64,000 nucleotides of DNA from Datnioides undecimradiatus (GCA_008933995.1 WARS01000110.1:2811001-2875000); one strand, 5' to 3'. Positions 21,458 through 32,510 are shown, counted from the first letter of the stretch. The notes: generated by a model not told the origin, from the sequence alone. Made by a program: numbers and translations.

Positions 21458-22031
21458 TTAAGTCTTCATACGGTTTAAAAAACTCATCCAACCTCTGGGT
21501 GCGGGTCGGGCTGTCTTTTTATAGGGAAGGGAAAGATTTTTTAATAAATCAATCATATGAGACCCTTTCACGGGGGCCCCATTATAAACAAATTCTCCTT
21601 TAGAATTCCAACCTCCCTTGCTCTGGGATAATTTCTTCAAAATGTACTCGAAGCTCAGCATCCCACGGAGGCAGGTTTTTAATACGCCAGCCATCACATC
21701 AATTCCTGTGATCTGAATCTCCTGTTTCAGGTTGGGCCTGAGCAGGGGTACCCTCAGAGGTACCCTCAGCCTCAGGGGTAGAGAGATCACGATGCAGAGT
21801 CAGAGTGACTCGACGCTCATCCTTTTTACCTTGCTTGATCAAGGCGAGATATCTTTGCAACAGAGCGTCATATTTCTTCATTTTTTCATATTGGCTTAAC
21901 CCTGAATTCGCTCAATGGGTCAGCTCCCTCATTTTTGCATCCAGTTCATCTTCAGCCGTCTGTCTGATTGAAGCTTCTGGGTGAGTCAGGCGGTTTAACT
22001 GATGAGGTGAAACAAGATACATTTTTGGCAT
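21458..22031 (-). pseudogene. Maverick-associated conserved gene, broken
   Basis: The start ATG is at 22031 (MPKMYLVSPHQLNRL). A TGA interrupts the frame after about 38 codons, and coding continues through KKYDALLQRYLALIKQGKK (21699-21881). After a frame change it goes through KKLSQSKGGWNSKGEFVYNG and PVKGSHMIDLLKNL to its stop at 21458. Proteins with this pattern of blocks occur in Maverick-type elements of animals, with unknown function. It lies between the ATPase gene and the charged ORF, all on the minus strand. Confidence 0.5.
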
Positions 22032-22047
22032 CCCCCCCCCCTTTCTC

Positions 22048-22248
22048 CTAACTCCTACTAAATACTCCTCCCAAAAGCTGTCCGAGGATAGGTAATGGCG
22101 TGTGTTGACAGCAAAGGCAGAATGGCTTTTCCACTGACTGTTTCATCAAAGTCTGACGCCATGCTTTCAAACTGGTTTTTGATCGGGCCAGCAGTCTGAT
22201 AATGTTTCTCCTTTTTAAAGTTTTGTATTGATGGCGTAGACAGTGCAT
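22048..22248 (-). CDS. Unrecognised 66-codon Maverick ORF
   Basis: A short, basic, Cys/His-containing ORF: MHCLRHQYKTLKRRNIIRL and later EKPFCLCCQHTPLP. It lies on the minus strand between the ATPase-like gene and the conserved gene, with a 16-base gap to the latter. It may be a small real gene of the element, a piece of a broken one, or chance. Confidence 0.25.
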   Translation of the reverse strand: MHCLRHQYKTLKRRNIIRLLARSKTSLKAWRQTLMKQSVEKPFCLCCQHTPLPILGQLLGGVFSRS

Positions 22249-22429
22249 GTTTTCAAAGATTTAATGCCACCTCACACACAGAGCTAGGAGAAAGTCAGAG
22301 AGCCGGGTGAGAATGTCTTTACGTTTTCGGGGTGTGGAATAGTACAGAGCTTTTGAGTAAGGGAGCGTCTTTGCTGCCACACATGGTTTATCTGGGTTTT
22401 GGTACGTACACAGCTGGCTACTGGCGAGA

Positions 22430-23059
22430 GGAAGATATACCGACCTCAGTCTTCAGGCTGGTCTGGACAAGAGGGTGGAGATCGACCATTAAATAACCGT
22501 GGGGATTCCTTGACAGCTTCGTAACTTTCTAAGAAAAAAGCCTTTTAAGGGAAACATTTGATGAGCCAAGATCTTCTTGCATCTGTAATCTGTCGCTGGT
22601 TTTTATACAACACCAGATAGTTACTGTTCAGACTAATGGTGTGGCTGTGTTTACCCCAGAAATAGACAGAGTCAGCATCATCACGCCATGTTTCATGATG
22701 TCTGTACTGCGAATATTTTAAATCCACTTCAGGATGGTCGGAGGCCTGGAAGATCACGCTGCCCACAGAATAACTATCAGATGTGTTTGGTCAGGAGGAA
22801 CAGATTCTTCATCCTCAAAAAGAATCAGGCAGTCCTTTGACAAATTTAATATGTTTATTCATTTTCTGCAGCTCGGTGTACATGTACAAGAAGTATATAT
22901 CCAGACGTTTTCAGGCTTGACACTCATCACATGTTCATAGTCTTCCAGTACACTTTTAACAAAATAGCTTAATATCCACTGTCCCACAATCAGACATGAA
23001 AAAGGTACACAAAATCTAGGATCAAAATCAATCTCCTCCATGTTGCTAAGGTGTGACAT
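22430..23059 (-). pseudogene. Maverick packaging ATPase (FtsK/HerA-like), broken
   Basis: This ATPase would pump element DNA into capsids. Starting near MEEIDFDPRF (23041; alternative upstream ATG at 23059), the reading reaches SCLIVG where a Walker A loop should follow. The expected Gly-Lys-Ser/Thr residues are not visible, so the site is mutated. Later pieces, in shifting frames, are KPENVWIYTSC, FQASDHPEVDLKYSQYR, SLNSNYLVLYKNQRQ and FFLESYEAVKESP near 22500. The order and the YLVLYKN-type block fit the A32/FtsK-HerA packaging family of Mavericks. At least three frame changes are present. Confidence 0.55.
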
Positions 23060-23087
23060 TAATAAAAAATAAATAAATACAAAAAAA

Positions 23088-26000
23088 TTAGAAAGTAATA
23101 GAAAAATAAAATCCAACAGAAAAGAAACTAATAATTCGAAAAGGCAGCGTTTTTCCATCTGTGAAGAGACGCCTTTTGTCATAGACTACTCTAAACTTTT
23201 TTTTAAATGATGAATTTTTTAGGAGAAAGCTCCTTTTATCACTCTTTATGTTGTGCTGAGGAAGCTCGATCACGCTCTCTTCCTCTGCCTTAGGGTTGTT
23301 TAAATAGCTTCCCACCAGCTCTCTAACGGGCTGTCGAAGTTGACCAGATCGCCAACATTCCCTGGTCTGTGAGATGCCCTTCACAGTAGCACTACTTGTT
23401 TCTTTGTCTCGGCCAGGCGTGAAACTCTTGGGACCAAATGCAAACAAATTCCTGAATGCTGTCGCCCAACTCATCCACAGCTGACCCAGGTAATCCCCCA
23501 GTTCTAGTGGTATGTCTCCCTTCTTTTTACTAAGGACACACCTCAGGCTGTCGGTGTCTGTGTAAAGGACTCTTTCTTGCAGCTGTTCCAGATACCTGTA
23601 CATGGTTAGCCGCGCGTATGCGGTGGTGAAGGCAGAAAACATTGTTAACTCTGCTGGGAGCTAACAATGCCACACTTCTGTGATCTTGGCGAGTCTGTAG
23701 CCTAGCTCGAGGGCTTTGTTTAATTCGACGCTCAGCCAGACCCCGCCAGCCTGGCCTTGGCCATCGTGTTGACAGGGACTCCTGATTATTGATTTTGAAA
23801 GTATTGCAGCGGCTGGTGAGGTAAACACTAATTTACCACGCAATGTTTTGGGGGCAAAACGGGGAAATAGAGTTGGCGAGGCGGGTACACCACGGCCTTA
23901 ATGAGACCAAAGTACTTTTGAGGCTTGTCAAAGTCTCTGTAGAGGATGTTAGGGTGTCCTAGAGGGTAAGGGAAGCTGCAGTTTACATATGGATACAGGG
24001 TATGACATTGAACGTAATGTATTTTTTTTTCATCCGACGCCATGTACCTTAACCTGAACGCGCACCTCCTGCCCCCAAAAAGAGCATGGCGGGGAGACAG
24101 AGGTTTGGGAGCTCGAAAGCACCGCAGAAACTCTTTCACCCCAGGGTGTGTTTTGGCTATCTCCGTCTAATCGTGGTTCTCTCATGACAATGGTACGGAG
24201 GCCATGAACTGACCTTAATGTCTCCAACTTCTCCTCGCTAGCCGCATGTAGCTCCTCAAAGCTAGTGCCTGTCAGAGGGCAGGTGTCATGAGACTGAAAA
24301 CATATGGGACAGCCGTGATAAAAGCAACCCTGAAACTCCCAAGCTTACTTTACCCCCTCAATCTCAGCATAGCCGTCTACATAGTATTTGCTGATTTGTT
24401 TCTCTCCGGCATTTAAGGCGTGCTGGATAAATATAAATTTTTATGAACGCCTCCTCATCTCCAAATCCACTGGATGGTGGAGATGCTTGAGTACTTTTTT
24501 GCACTGGTGTCTGTAATCATCGGGGGATGGTATGGCTAAAGTATGGGGAGTCAGGAAATTGGTGACAAACACTTTCATGCAGGCTGAAGCAAAAGGGTGA
24601 AAGGGTCCATGCCCGTTTCACTGAGAAACTCTTGTCCGAATCTCATTCAACCCTCACAAAGAATGTCACTGCCGTTTCACAATAACACATCTGCTTCCTC
24701 CTCAAAGTTAAAGCTGCCTTGGGCGGTTCTCTGTACCAGTTAAAAAACTCATTCTGCTCGCTCAGGCGCTCTATGGCGTAATAACGAGGCTCAGGGTAAG
24801 GCCCTTTGTAGCCGAGATGCTTCTTTGAGCTAAAAAGATGGGGAAAATGACCCTTGGTTTGGTCATTGAAACGCTTTGGGCATAGCGCTGAGACGTATGG
24901 TAAGGAAAGACAGGAGTCTATGAATTTCGTAGTTCAATCAGGGTCTTTAAACAGAAGACTTTGCTGCCTTGCATGAGGAGCGAGGGTTTTAGACCCATCT
25001 CTATCATGCAGTTGAGAACCAAGTAACTGTCAAACCCTTTGGAATTGTATGTGAACGTAGTTCCCCAGTACACAGGTCTCCTGTACTTTAGCAGAAAGTC
25101 TCTGATACAATTCAGACCGTAGGATGACCATTCTAGACCTTGCAAGGTTTTGGTACAGACAAGAAAGGGGATGTGCACGTTGGCGTCGTTGACAAACGTT
25201 TCAAAGTCATAGAAAATCAGTTTGTTACTGTGCTGTGTGGTCAGGGGGCAGGGTTGTATATAGCAGCGATGATCTCTCACCGTCTGCCTATAGACCGTGT
25301 TTCCTTTAACAGATGCGGTATATTTGGGTGGGAAACGCACTGGTGTTTTTTCTGGTCTTTTGTTGCTCATGGCCATGTAGTAATTCTTTTTTACACCTCT
25401 TTAGTAATTTTTATCAAATCACAGGTACTTGCATACACATTAGCCACAGGTCTTAATTTAGGCTCTCTGTGGGGAGCAACATCCTACAGCAATTGTTGCA
25501 CAATACAGGGGCGGCTTTTTCAAGGATGCAGATAGCATTTTGACAGACGCGGGCAGAAGCCTTGACATCTGTAAGTTTATTGGAATCATCAGAACCCTTA
25601 AAGCAGTAGTCACAGATGTACTTGCTGCCGATAAAGCCTTTCAGGATTTTTACACTGTAGTAGTGGTTTTGGAATAAAAATAGAAACAGAGCCTTGGCTG
25701 GTTTGGGAAAGCCTGTCTCATATATAGAGAGAGAGCTCTATTCTCCTCGTCTCTGTAAAACACCACAATCTTACGGTTTAGGATCTTTTCAAATTTGTAA
25801 ACATCACTGAAGGTCACAGCCGTCTGATCATTCAGACCCGCGAGACGCTGCCACTCTGCCCCTAAATGTACAGCTTGGCTATCAGTGAGCGTATGGTCGA
25901 TGAGATGGGCTAAATTGATGGCAAATTGATGTCTGTTGTTTCATAACATACAGATGATTTGTAGCTTTTTCGTGTAAAATTTCTATGTTTTTTTCTGACT

Positions 26001-26341
26001 CCTCGGCTTTGTCGCCTCTGGGGTTTCACACCACCTGTACAATTAATTCTAGGCTAGCGTCCGTCAAGATTTCCATGTTTGATTGCACTAATCTGTCCAG
26101 TAAGTCCTGAAAAACCACAGACACATCATCGCTTTCACGGAGGGTGACTAAAACATGGTGGCGTTCACCCAACAACTCAAACTGTATCACATCACCCTGC
26201 CTGGCCTCCTGAGACGGTTTCTTCAATGACATCATGAAAGCTGCTCCATGACATTGGAATAGAACGCGCATAATCAGGTACGCTCCGCTGAGGAACGCCA
26301 GCTATGCGCCTTCCTATTTCCAAATTGTTGAAGCCGCTCAT
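23088..26341 (-). pseudogene. Maverick family B DNA polymerase (protein-primed type), broken
   Basis: The enzyme would copy the element using a terminal protein as primer. The span of about 3.25 kb suits the family's usual 1,000-1,200 residues. From the N-terminus (minus strand): ATG 26341 (MSGFNNLEIGRR); 26026-26271 with GDVIQFELLGERHHVLV; 24918-25376 with exonuclease motif I FYDFETF and a second block TYNSKGFDSYLV; 23828-24139 with a motif A-like TLYPYVNCSFPYPLGHP; and 23088-23642 with motif C YTDTDSL intact. It ends near 23088. At least four frame changes and several stops are present, so no active polymerase can be made. The ATPase start at 23041/23059 follows closely. Confidence 0.78.
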
Positions 26342-26520
26342 CACCGGGTCACTGTGTGATTAGGATCTACCACCTTTCTAGCCCCCTCCCTGTTGCAGGG
26401 AGGGCTATGCAACGCTGCTCTGAGGGGAATGATTTTGATTTAACTGCTGCAGAGCCTGTTCTAAAGGGAAAAAGTTCCGACGATGGTTTTGTAGCATTAC
26501 GGCTGCATTATCTATCGCGA

Positions 26521-26772
26521 TTAGTTCTTTTCTACCGCTTTGAAGAAGAAGAGTAGATAATGGATAAGTCTACATTTTGGTTCATGTTGTTCAGGGTTTA
26601 ACCGCTTTTCAGAAAACGCTGTAATGGGATAATATTGTGTACCACAGTCACACCTTAGGACAACAGTAGGAGTTTTGTACTTACTAAGAGTTGATCCTGT
26701 TGCTCTTGTTGTTGATGTTGATGTTGTTGATGATGTTGAGAAAGACGCATTTAATCCGTATGAGGTCGCCAA
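26521..26772 (-). CDS. Unrecognised 83-codon Maverick ORF
   Basis: A Ser/Thr-rich start (FSTSSTTSTSTTRATGSTLS) is followed by VVLRCDCGTQYYPI and a later Cys (HEPKCRLI). The Cys spacing could be a small zinc-binding fold. It lies upstream of the polymerase on the same strand. The overlapping plus-strand ORF 26691-26918 is an alternative reading, and I cannot choose with certainty. Confidence 0.25.
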   Translation of the reverse strand: MATSYGLNASFSTSSTTSTSTTRATGSTLSKYKTPTVVLRCDCGTQYYPITAFSEKRLNPEQHEPKCRLIHYLLFFFKAVEKN

Positions 26773-27074
26773 TCTCTACTAGGAGCCTGTCGTATGAGAT
26801 CGCCAGGAGCAGGGAAAAGATTTATGCTGGAGTCCGCCTCAAAGATCGATCAGTGCGTGATGGTTACAGATTCTGTACAAGTTATAAAAAACAGAAGAAA
26901 CATATGCTTGCTACTTAAATTGTGTACATGATATAACACGATGAATAAGTGTGGAATGTTAGTGCATGCATTGTTCATTCGATTCAGGCGGGAAGATTAA
27001 ATGACGGAATAGGCTTACCTCTGCTTGAGAGCTTGGGTTTACGGGTGATCTCTAAGGCCAGGTAACAATGAGTT

Positions 27075-27428
27075 TCACTTCCGCCACAGCGCCTGCAGTC
27101 GGGTTGTATTCTGACCCCTCTGTAGCACAGCTTTGGAGCGGGGGGTTTGGGTAGGGTCTTGGCTCTTCTCCTTTTGGTCTTCCTGATTGGGGATTCGAGG
27201 TCGGGTCGCTTTCCTCACCGGGCAAGGCTCTTTTGGCCGGTGTTCTTCTTTTTTCTTTTTCTTCTCAGGAGGTTGGTTGTAAAGGCCAACCCGATATCTT
27301 CGGACAGCTGACCAGCCAGACGGTTTATCCACGCATCGACCTGAACTAGTTGTCAGTCTCAGTGGGATACCCCCATCTTCACTGTGAGGTCCAGATGGAT
27401 TCTGACCCGATGACGACGTGCTCAACAT
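27075..27428 (-). CDS. Basic 117-codon Maverick ORF near the right repeat
   Basis: Pro- and Lys-rich protein with PPEKKKKKEEHRPKEPCP and ending QNTTRLQALWRK. In the next frame, directly after that point, CRRCGGSETHCYLALEITRK continues with a zinc-ribbon-like Cys pattern, which suggests a frameshift near 27110 and a longer original protein. No integrase or known family match is visible. It is the outermost minus-strand gene inside the right inverted repeat. Confidence 0.35.
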   Translation of the reverse strand: MLSTSSSGQNPSGPHSEDGGIPLRLTTSSGRCVDKPSGWSAVRRYRVGLYNQPPEKKKKKEEHRPKEPCPVRKATRPRIPNQEDQKEKSQDPTQTPRSKAVLQRGQNTTRLQALWRK

Positions 27429-27598
27429 TGTTCAACAAGTCTGTAAACGGTTTCAATACAATATATCTGTTAATTTCTTTGCTCATTATTAACGTTTTTA
27501 TTATTGTGCCATTATTGTTGAAGTACGATGAAGGAAAATGACCTACCAAACCGATTGAGTAAAGCGAGAGTTTTTCCAACTCTATCACAAACAGCTGC

Positions 27599-27601
<3 letters not shown>

Positions 27602-27648
<47 letters not shown>

Positions 27649-27653
27649 AGGAG
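27602..27653. repeat. (GA)n microsatellite
   Basis: About 50 bp of GA repeats with one GG interruption, between the outer minus-strand gene and the right inverted repeat of the Maverick. Confidence 0.9.
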
Positions 27654-28034
27654 TTTTTGTTTTTTTTTTAAACCAAATGCTAGCGGTATAAACAAGTAAA
27701 AAATAAATCCATCAAAGATGTACTTACACAGACATGGGAGTAATGTCTTCTGGAGGAGGTGGATCTCTAAACCTGAATTTCTATAAGAAACGCATCACGG
27801 TATTAAAGTATAAGTAAAAGCAAAATGCTACCATCGCTGGGCTAACTGTGTCACATTTACCGTGGCTGGTCTTCATTCCTCTCCTGCTAAGATCTGCTGC
27901 TGAGCGATGTTGTCGGCGAGCCGCTTCACCGTCATGGTAATATGCAGGATCACCAGTGTTTCCTCTGCCTCATGCCAGTTTATATTCAGTTCGCCCTATC
28001 CACTTTTTTTTGGCTGGTTAGAATGCATTTCTTC

Positions 28035-28667
28035 TTCTTATCTCCAAGCACGGCAGTAACTCTAACGTCCGGTTAGTTATCCTGTTTGCTGTTTTGACCC
28101 GGGCAAGGCAGTAACTCTAACGTTGGCTCAATACATGTTCTTTCACACACAGTAAACTAAGATGCACAAGGCGACTCCTGGTCAACATCACCAACGCACT
28201 ATCAAGCCAGCCTGCATGTGCCTGTGTGTATGTGTTTGATGTCTAAAGTAAAGAGTCAGTATACCACAGAGTGCTTCCTTGCATTACCTCCCAGCTCTGG
28301 CATATGGAAGTCCTCTCACATCCCTGAGACCTGACCCTGGTCCATAACAAACATTCTTCGTACCACTTAGAGTGTTAAAGACAATAAAAAAACACTCTTC
28401 TCTCCTTTCCTCTCTCTAAACAGATGCATCTGCACTTTGCTAACTTGTGCGGTCTGGGGACACAGACATGTTCCTTTACCCCACAAAGATTCTCACAAAT
28501 CAACCTGCAGTGTGTGGATGAAGCCACTGATCAACATCACCAAAGGCCATCAAGCATCTGCACATGTGTGTGTTTGATGTCTAAAGTAAAGAGTCAACAC
28601 CCCCGTGACCTATGACCTTCAGCTCATCCATCAAGTTTTGACAGAAAGTGGTCCCTATACTCTCTCT
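28035..28667 (-). repeat. Maverick right terminal inverted repeat
   Basis: Inverted copy of 17182-17930, ending ...GGTCCCTATACTCTCTCT. It keeps the doubled block around TTTGATGTCTAAAGTAAAGA (near 28230 and 28575). A short unit AAGGCAGTAACTCTAACG occurs near 28050-28065 as CACGGCAGTAACTCTAACG and again near 28108-28125. It is shorter than the left repeat, mainly because it lacks the long CA tract. The following GAGATG (28668-28673) is the target duplicate. Confidence 0.85.
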
Positions 28668-28673
28668 GAGATG

Positions 28674-30621
28674 CAGAGTGTGTGTGTGTTTGTGTATACA
28701 CTAAATATACACTCTAAAGACAGAACAAGCTCTCAAGCTATGTTATAACTTAATGGTCTTAAACTTGAAGTTCAATGTGTATACCAGTTGAATGTTGGAG
28801 TTTCATTCAATTATAGTCTGGAAATATTTTAGTCTTCTGCATAACAAATACTGTGTTGTATAGTATTTGTTTTGTTGGTGCCAGACCTCGTAATAATTAT
28901 TTCATACCACTCTTAGACCCATGCAGACAAATGGATGTGAAATGTTACATTTTGGCTTGACTGCAGTATTTTCTGAAAGTGGTCATTTCTTTCCTCTGCC
29001 TTTAGAACTTTAAATAACCTGAGCTAGGCTATTACCGGTAGGCGCTGTGGAATCAGCTAGTCGAGATGGTCTGGGTGATGGGGATACCTTCTTGTTGACT
29101 TTAGATTCACGGATTAAATGGTGATACATGTTCAAAGCACCACAATTTTAACTTGAGTTGATGTTAACTGCTGCAGCTAATGTTGCTGTATGTCACTGTC
29201 CTCATTAACAGTTCTTTAACAGTTACATTGTGGGGTGTGGGCATCAGAACTACATAAAATACTTTAAACAATTAAAGCCAATTGGATGTCAATAATTTTT
29301 CATGATTTTCTGGACCAATTGTGGTTATGTCATCTCTGGACAGTGACTGTGACAGTGTTCCTATGTTCATGACTAAATTAAGACTGAATAAATTTAGGTA
29401 TCAGTGAAGTTTTACATGTTAAAATAATACAGAAATTGTTTCAGATGTACAGAATATAAGTCATATAACTGAATCCAAAGGGAAGTGAAGTTCAAAATTA
29501 ATGTATTACCTAGACTGAACTGATTGCAATTTCAACATGATGTGTGATGTAATGGTAAATGTAACTGTTTAAATCTCAACTTGAATACATTTTATTGTTA
29601 TCCTGCTAATTATTTTTCACCAACTGTGTATTCAAACACAGTTTTAGCAATCCATGTCAGTTTGAACTGACTTTAAATTAGTCAAATTTATTTTATCTCC
29701 TTAGAATGTAAAAACAATGGTCTTTTCCTAGTTTTTATTTCATTGTTCTTATACTTAGGATGAGTTTATATGTCTAATAATGCAGCTTTACATTGATTAT
29801 TCCTCTTATTCAAAAATAATATAAGCGGAAAAGTTATGTCCACAAATTTAGAAGTGCAGCCAACCTTAATGTCAGGCTTCTTCAGTATGAAATTATACGA
29901 AGCGGGCATCCTTTAGGCTGCAATTGTTTCAAAAAGTAACATTCAAATAAATTCAAACCAACTCATCATTAATTTGAATTTATTTGAACACCAACCCACT
30001 GACTTGTACAAGTACTAGTAATAAATTCCTTATTCATTACTGTCTCTCTGTTGCTTTGTCTGATGCAAAATTTTAAACTAAAAGGTGGAAAATTGTGGAA
30101 AATTCTCATTTAATTTTACAAGTTCTGACTACTGAAAAATTATACATTTATGGATACATATTTTTTTAAGACTCCACTTATAAATAGAACAAGGCCTGTA
30201 AATTATTTGTCCCCACATAATGTATGTTGGAATCACTTAAGTAAAGTGATGTTTACTTAGCCATTATGTTATTATTATATTACTATTATATTATAGTTAT
30301 ACACACTTTGACTGGGAGTTTATCCTTCCTCAAAGATATGGCTTCTGTCTTTTAACTTGAACAGTCTGACCTCATGTTTTCTTGGAAGTATTTGGTACCA
30401 CCACGATATGGGTCCATCTTTTGTTTTTTTTCAGTGTTCCACTGTATGTGGGGATGCAAAGACTGCAGGAAGATTACAAGAAGATCTGAACAGCTCAGGC
30501 ACTTCAAAGGGAATCATAGGCATTATGAGTGGACCCCATCTGTATTCATGCAATTTAGCCTATGCATGTAGATTGAAGACCTGAACTGCCTGGCTTAGCC
30601 ATTTGTCAACACACTACCCTG
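28674..30621. other. No gene recognised
   Basis: About 1.9 kb of AT-rich DNA between the Maverick and a Gypsy LTR. Two overlapping ORFs of 65-75 codons (30357-30584) have no recognisable content. No repeat family identified. Confidence 0.5.
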
Positions 30622-31069
30622 TGTCATGGTTTTTGAGTTGAGTTTTTCTTGTTTTATTTCCTGTTTTATTTTGAAAAGTGTTTCCCTTGTGTGTTTCTGT
30701 GTACTTGTTTCCTGTTCTTGATTAGTTCATTGGTCTCACCTGTGTCTTGTTTGCCTGCACTCCAAGTCTATTTAAGTTGTGTCATTGCCTTTGTTCTTCG
30801 TTGGTTCATTTGCTATGTTTAATTCTGTGTTCCTGCCTGGATTCCTTGTGTTTCCCTGTATGAACTTCGAGATTTTGGTTTTCTGGTTTTTGGATTTTTG
30901 CTTTTTGGGTTTTTGCTTTTCATGTCATATTCGGACTGATTACCTGGTTTTCAACCCTGCCTGCCTTGACCACTCATAAGCCTAGCCCTGAAATAAACTG
31001 TTAAAATCTTTTGCCCCGGTCCATGTCTGCATTTGGGTCCTGCTCTCTCCTGGTAACCAAGCCATGACA
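30622..31069 (+). mobile_element. Ty3/Gypsy 5' LTR
   Basis: It starts TGTCATGGTTTTTGAGTTGA and ends GCCATGACA, 448 bp. Internal landmarks are CTATTTAAGTTGTGTC (promoter region), TGCCTTGACCACTCATAAGC and AATAAACTGTTAAAATC (poly-A signal). The same family forms the solo LTRs at 35914-36344 and 37484-37969. Internal sequence follows at once: the first ATG (31087) encodes MDPADKDLW, a gag start. Confidence 0.8.
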
Positions 31070-31810
31070 GAATGAACCAACCAATAATGGACCCAGCAGA
31101 CAAAGACTTGTGGACTGTACTTGTTTTTCTACATGGAGTGTGGAAGGAGAACTCTTCAGCAGAGGTTAGGTAGGCAGCTCTCCAACTAGCAAAAAAGAAG
31201 GTGGTTGCTAAACCTCTGGAGTAGTTCCCTACCTGACTGGCTAAAGAGCTTTGTCAACTCCCCAGATTGCCAGCCTTAATCCCACCACTCTAAATTCCAC
31301 AAGTCTCCAGCCGGCTTCCCTGAGTGCTAGCCCCAGCTTTGCTAACAACCCTCCTCCCTGTGTCCAGCCTGCTAGCATTGGATCTGCTAGCAGCCTGCAA
31401 CCCAGTATCCGGCCTGCTTGCTTCGACTCCACTAGCAGCCTGCCTCCCAGTGCCTGGTCTGCCAGCATCAACGTTGCTAGCAGCTCTCCTCCCAGTGTCC
31501 GGACTGCTAGCATTGGCCCTGCTAGCAGCTCTCCTCCCAGTGTCCGGCCTGCTAGCATTGGCCCTGCTAACAGCCTGCAACCCAGTGTCTGGCCTGCTAG
31601 CCGCTACTCAGCTAGCTGCTGGCTCCCAGGCCCTACAGCGCCTTGGCAGCCATGCTCTCCAGCACCTTGGTAGCCCTGCTCTCCAGCACCTCAAGTGCAC
31701 ATCACTCCACCAGTCACCACTCCTGTTCCGGCGTCGGGGATCCCAGCCGACGCCACTCCTGTTCCGTCATCTGCTCCTCGTTTCCAGTTGGTGTCCCGGC
31801 CAATAGTTGA
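31070..31810 (+). pseudogene. Gypsy gag remnant with a 15-residue tandem repeat
   Basis: Gag starts at ATG 31087 (MDPADKDLWTVLVF) but soon meets a stop. A 140-codon open frame (31251-31673) follows, rich in Ser, Ala and Pro. Its core (about 31358-31605) is a tandem array of a 45-bp unit; one unit is read as SSPPSVRTASIGPAS and the next as SSPPSVRPASIGPAN. About five to six copies are present, the older ones more diverged. The rest of gag and all of pol are missing. The repeat is probably within a gag linker and grew by replication slippage. Confidence 0.6.
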
Positions 31811-32248
31811 GGGATATGGACGCTAACAGAGCAAATGCACCGTGGGATAGTTGAAAAAAAGAATTCTTTCTGATGAAGAATCTTGTGCCAATGTTGATAG
31901 TGAATTTTAGATGAGGAGGGAACTATAGAGTGAAATGCCAAGATTAGATTAGATACTGCCTTTCAAAAAAACCAATTTAGAAATATAGAGCTTAAACCTG
32001 CATCAGTTTGAGATGAGTTAGGTTAGAAAGCAATTTTCTTGTGTCAAATGCAACTGTAGATGAGCTATTTGATTGGTCTATCTCTGCCAATTACTCAAAA
32101 CACAAAAAGACAAATATTACAATAACATTAAATTTGATTTTAATTTGATTTCAAGAGGTTTTCCCTTAAAACAAAAACATTTTTTCTTGGAGCATTATTT
32201 ACAGTTATTCTGTCAGTTTGGCCACTAGTAGTAGTATAGTCAATGCAC
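31811..32248. other. No gene recognised
   Basis: AT-rich sequence between the gag remnant and the SINE. Nothing recognised. Confidence 0.5.
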
Positions 32249-32510
32249 TTGCAGCTGTGGTAGAGCAGGTCGTCCACCCATCTGAGAATTGGTGGTTTGA
32301 TCCCCGGCTCCTCTGGGCTGCGTGCTGAAGCGTCCTTGGGCAAGACGCTGAACCCCAAATTGCCCCCATCAGTGTATGAATGGACTAGAAATCCTCAGTT
32401 TTGTTTGGTGTGAATGGGTAAATGTCGACTTGTAGTGTAAAGTGCTTTGAGTGGTCACATGACTAGAAAAGCGCTATTTAAGTACAGGCCATTTACCATT
32501 TACTTGTGTG
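32249..32510 (+). mobile_element. tRNA-derived SINE
   Basis: The head GCAGCTGTGGTAGAGCAGGT contains an A-box-like element and GGTGGTTTGATCCCCGGCTC a B-box-like element of RNA polymerase III promoters, about 40 bases apart. The body has CTTGGGCAAGACGCTGAACC and AGTGCTTTGAGTGGTC. The end is a tandem CCATTTACCATTTAC. It lacks a cloverleaf that would make it a real tRNA gene. SINEs of this type are common in fish. Confidence 0.8.

Larger units (their letters stand above)
17182..28667. mobile_element. Maverick/Polinton (adintovirus-like) element, degraded
   Basis: Mavericks are large virus-like DNA transposons that encode capsid proteins, a packaging ATPase, a protein-primed DNA polymerase and usually an integrase and protease. 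The boundary evidence is direct: identical GAGATG at 17176-17181 and 28668-28673, termini AG... and ...CT, and long inverted repeats. The interior holds a capsid-like gene on the plus strand, and ATPase- and family-B-polymerase-like genes on the minus strand, arranged convergently around 21.0 kb. At 11.5 kb it is at the short end for the family, which is usually about 15-20 kb. Every recognisable gene has stops or frameshifts. Neither an integrase nor an adenovirus-type protease was recognised, so part of the interior is probably deleted. Confidence 0.88.

Noticed and set aside
23088..26341. Herpesvirus-type polymerase (as in Teratorn-like elements)
   Set aside because: The flanking 6-bp duplicate, 0.6-0.75 kb inverted repeats, 11.5 kb size and neighbouring capsid-like and ATPase-like genes fit a Maverick; no other herpesvirus-like gene is present.
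31358..31605. CRISPR-like array
   Set aside because: The 45-bp units are tandem without unique spacers and translate in frame as a gag linker; the window is eukaryotic.
31714..31941. 75-codon minus ORF near the gag remnant
   Set aside because: It is antisense to the tail of the gag remnant and runs into unrelated AT-rich sequence.
32249..32510. tRNA gene because of A-box and B-box motifs
   Set aside because: The flanks and 3' end (repeated CCATTTAC) are those of a SINE, and the sequence does not fold as a cloverleaf by eye.
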